A stretch of DNA of 64,000 bases from Bacteroidota bacterium (GTDB lineage: Bacteria > Bacteroidota > Bacteroidia > Bacteroidales > F082), in contig WOUZ01000017.1 in NCBI GenBank assembly GCA_009773165.1, forward strand, positions 1-64,000. Direction: 5' to 3'. The translations under genes were made by a program, and so were the position numbers. A model generated the notes under the pieces. The model was not told where the DNA came from. It saw only the letters and a list, made by a program, of their open reading frames with translations, and searched no databases. Shown piece after piece: positions 63,918-64,000 of this stretch (positions within the stretch are counted from its first letter, which is position 1; every line of letters starts with the position of its first letter).

Positions 63918-64000
63918 TGCTGACCTCCGTCGAGATAGTGACGCACCCGGATCTGAATCGTATCTTCCACAAAGCCGGTTTCGTTAAATACTTTGCAGGT
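63914..64000 (-). CDS. 3' end of an upstream gene, partial
   Basis: The last 28 codons read TCKVFNETGFVEDTIQIRVR, then HYLDGGQQ and TGA. The stop overlaps the next start by ATGA. Too short to identify; translational coupling suggests a shared function with the barrel protein. Confidence 0.6.
   Translation of the reverse strand, partial: TCKVFNETGFVEDTIQIRVRHYLDGGQQ

Noticed and set aside
1-64000. tRNA or rRNA genes
   Set aside because: The intergenic regions were scanned by eye for cloverleaf arms and CCA ends and none was convincing; a covariance-model scan would settle it.

Overview
The window looks like a chromosomal segment of a Bacteroidota bacterium. Evidence: type IX secretion C-terminal sorting domains on two secreted proteins; paired FtsX-fold ABC permeases next to a sigma-54 regulator/kinase pair; DUF6443-type YD-repeat (RHS) proteins; Bacteroidota -7 boxes (TAnnTTTG) in front of several genes; and few Shine-Dalgarno sites. 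Species cannot be named from sequence alone.

Region 1 (1-12.8 kb) is an accessory polymorphic-toxin locus. A broken YD-repeat-type gene, a T9SS-sorted protein and a complete RHS gene lie head to tail. They are followed by displaced RHS C-terminal modules that each restart within the same conserved core and then switch to a different AT-rich tip. One tip is clearly a colicin E3-type rRNase followed by an overlapping immunity gene. A second tip and the tip of the complete gene are unfamiliar. An XRE regulator gene is cut off at the edge of one module, and a mid-gene RHS fragment closes the array. Region 2 (12.8-16 kb) holds four kinds of tandem or low-complexity repeat around one carboxypeptidase-regulatory-like protein. 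Region 3 (16-25 kb) starts with a sigma-factor-like protein and continues with a small defence island: an AT-rich metallophosphoesterase-STAND NTPase fusion and a one-polypeptide type IIG restriction-modification enzyme.

Region 4 (25-36.3 kb) is mostly core: uvrC, a T9SS-sorted BNR-type protein, a TPR/HTH regulator, a DUF1801 protein, a TPR lipoprotein with thiL, and queG, with short inverted-repeat elements between genes. Region 5 (36.3-47.5 kb) is an efflux unit: HlyD adaptor, ABC ATPase and two FtsX-type permeases with two small genes between them, divergent from an NtrC-like regulator and its kinase. The shared intergenic region has a sigma-54-like site and a 16-bp palindrome. Region 6 (47.5-58 kb) has a DEAD-box RNA helicase, an outer-membrane protein and a 1980-residue hybrid histidine kinase. 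Region 7 (58-64 kb) is an arsenic operon (arsR-arsC-arsM-acr3) behind a palindrome that frames its -7 box, preceded by thioredoxin, ProC-like, rhodanese and outer-membrane genes.

The items most worth following are the RHS tip array and the phosphoesterase-STAND fusion. Functions are assigned from motifs read by eye; no database search was run.
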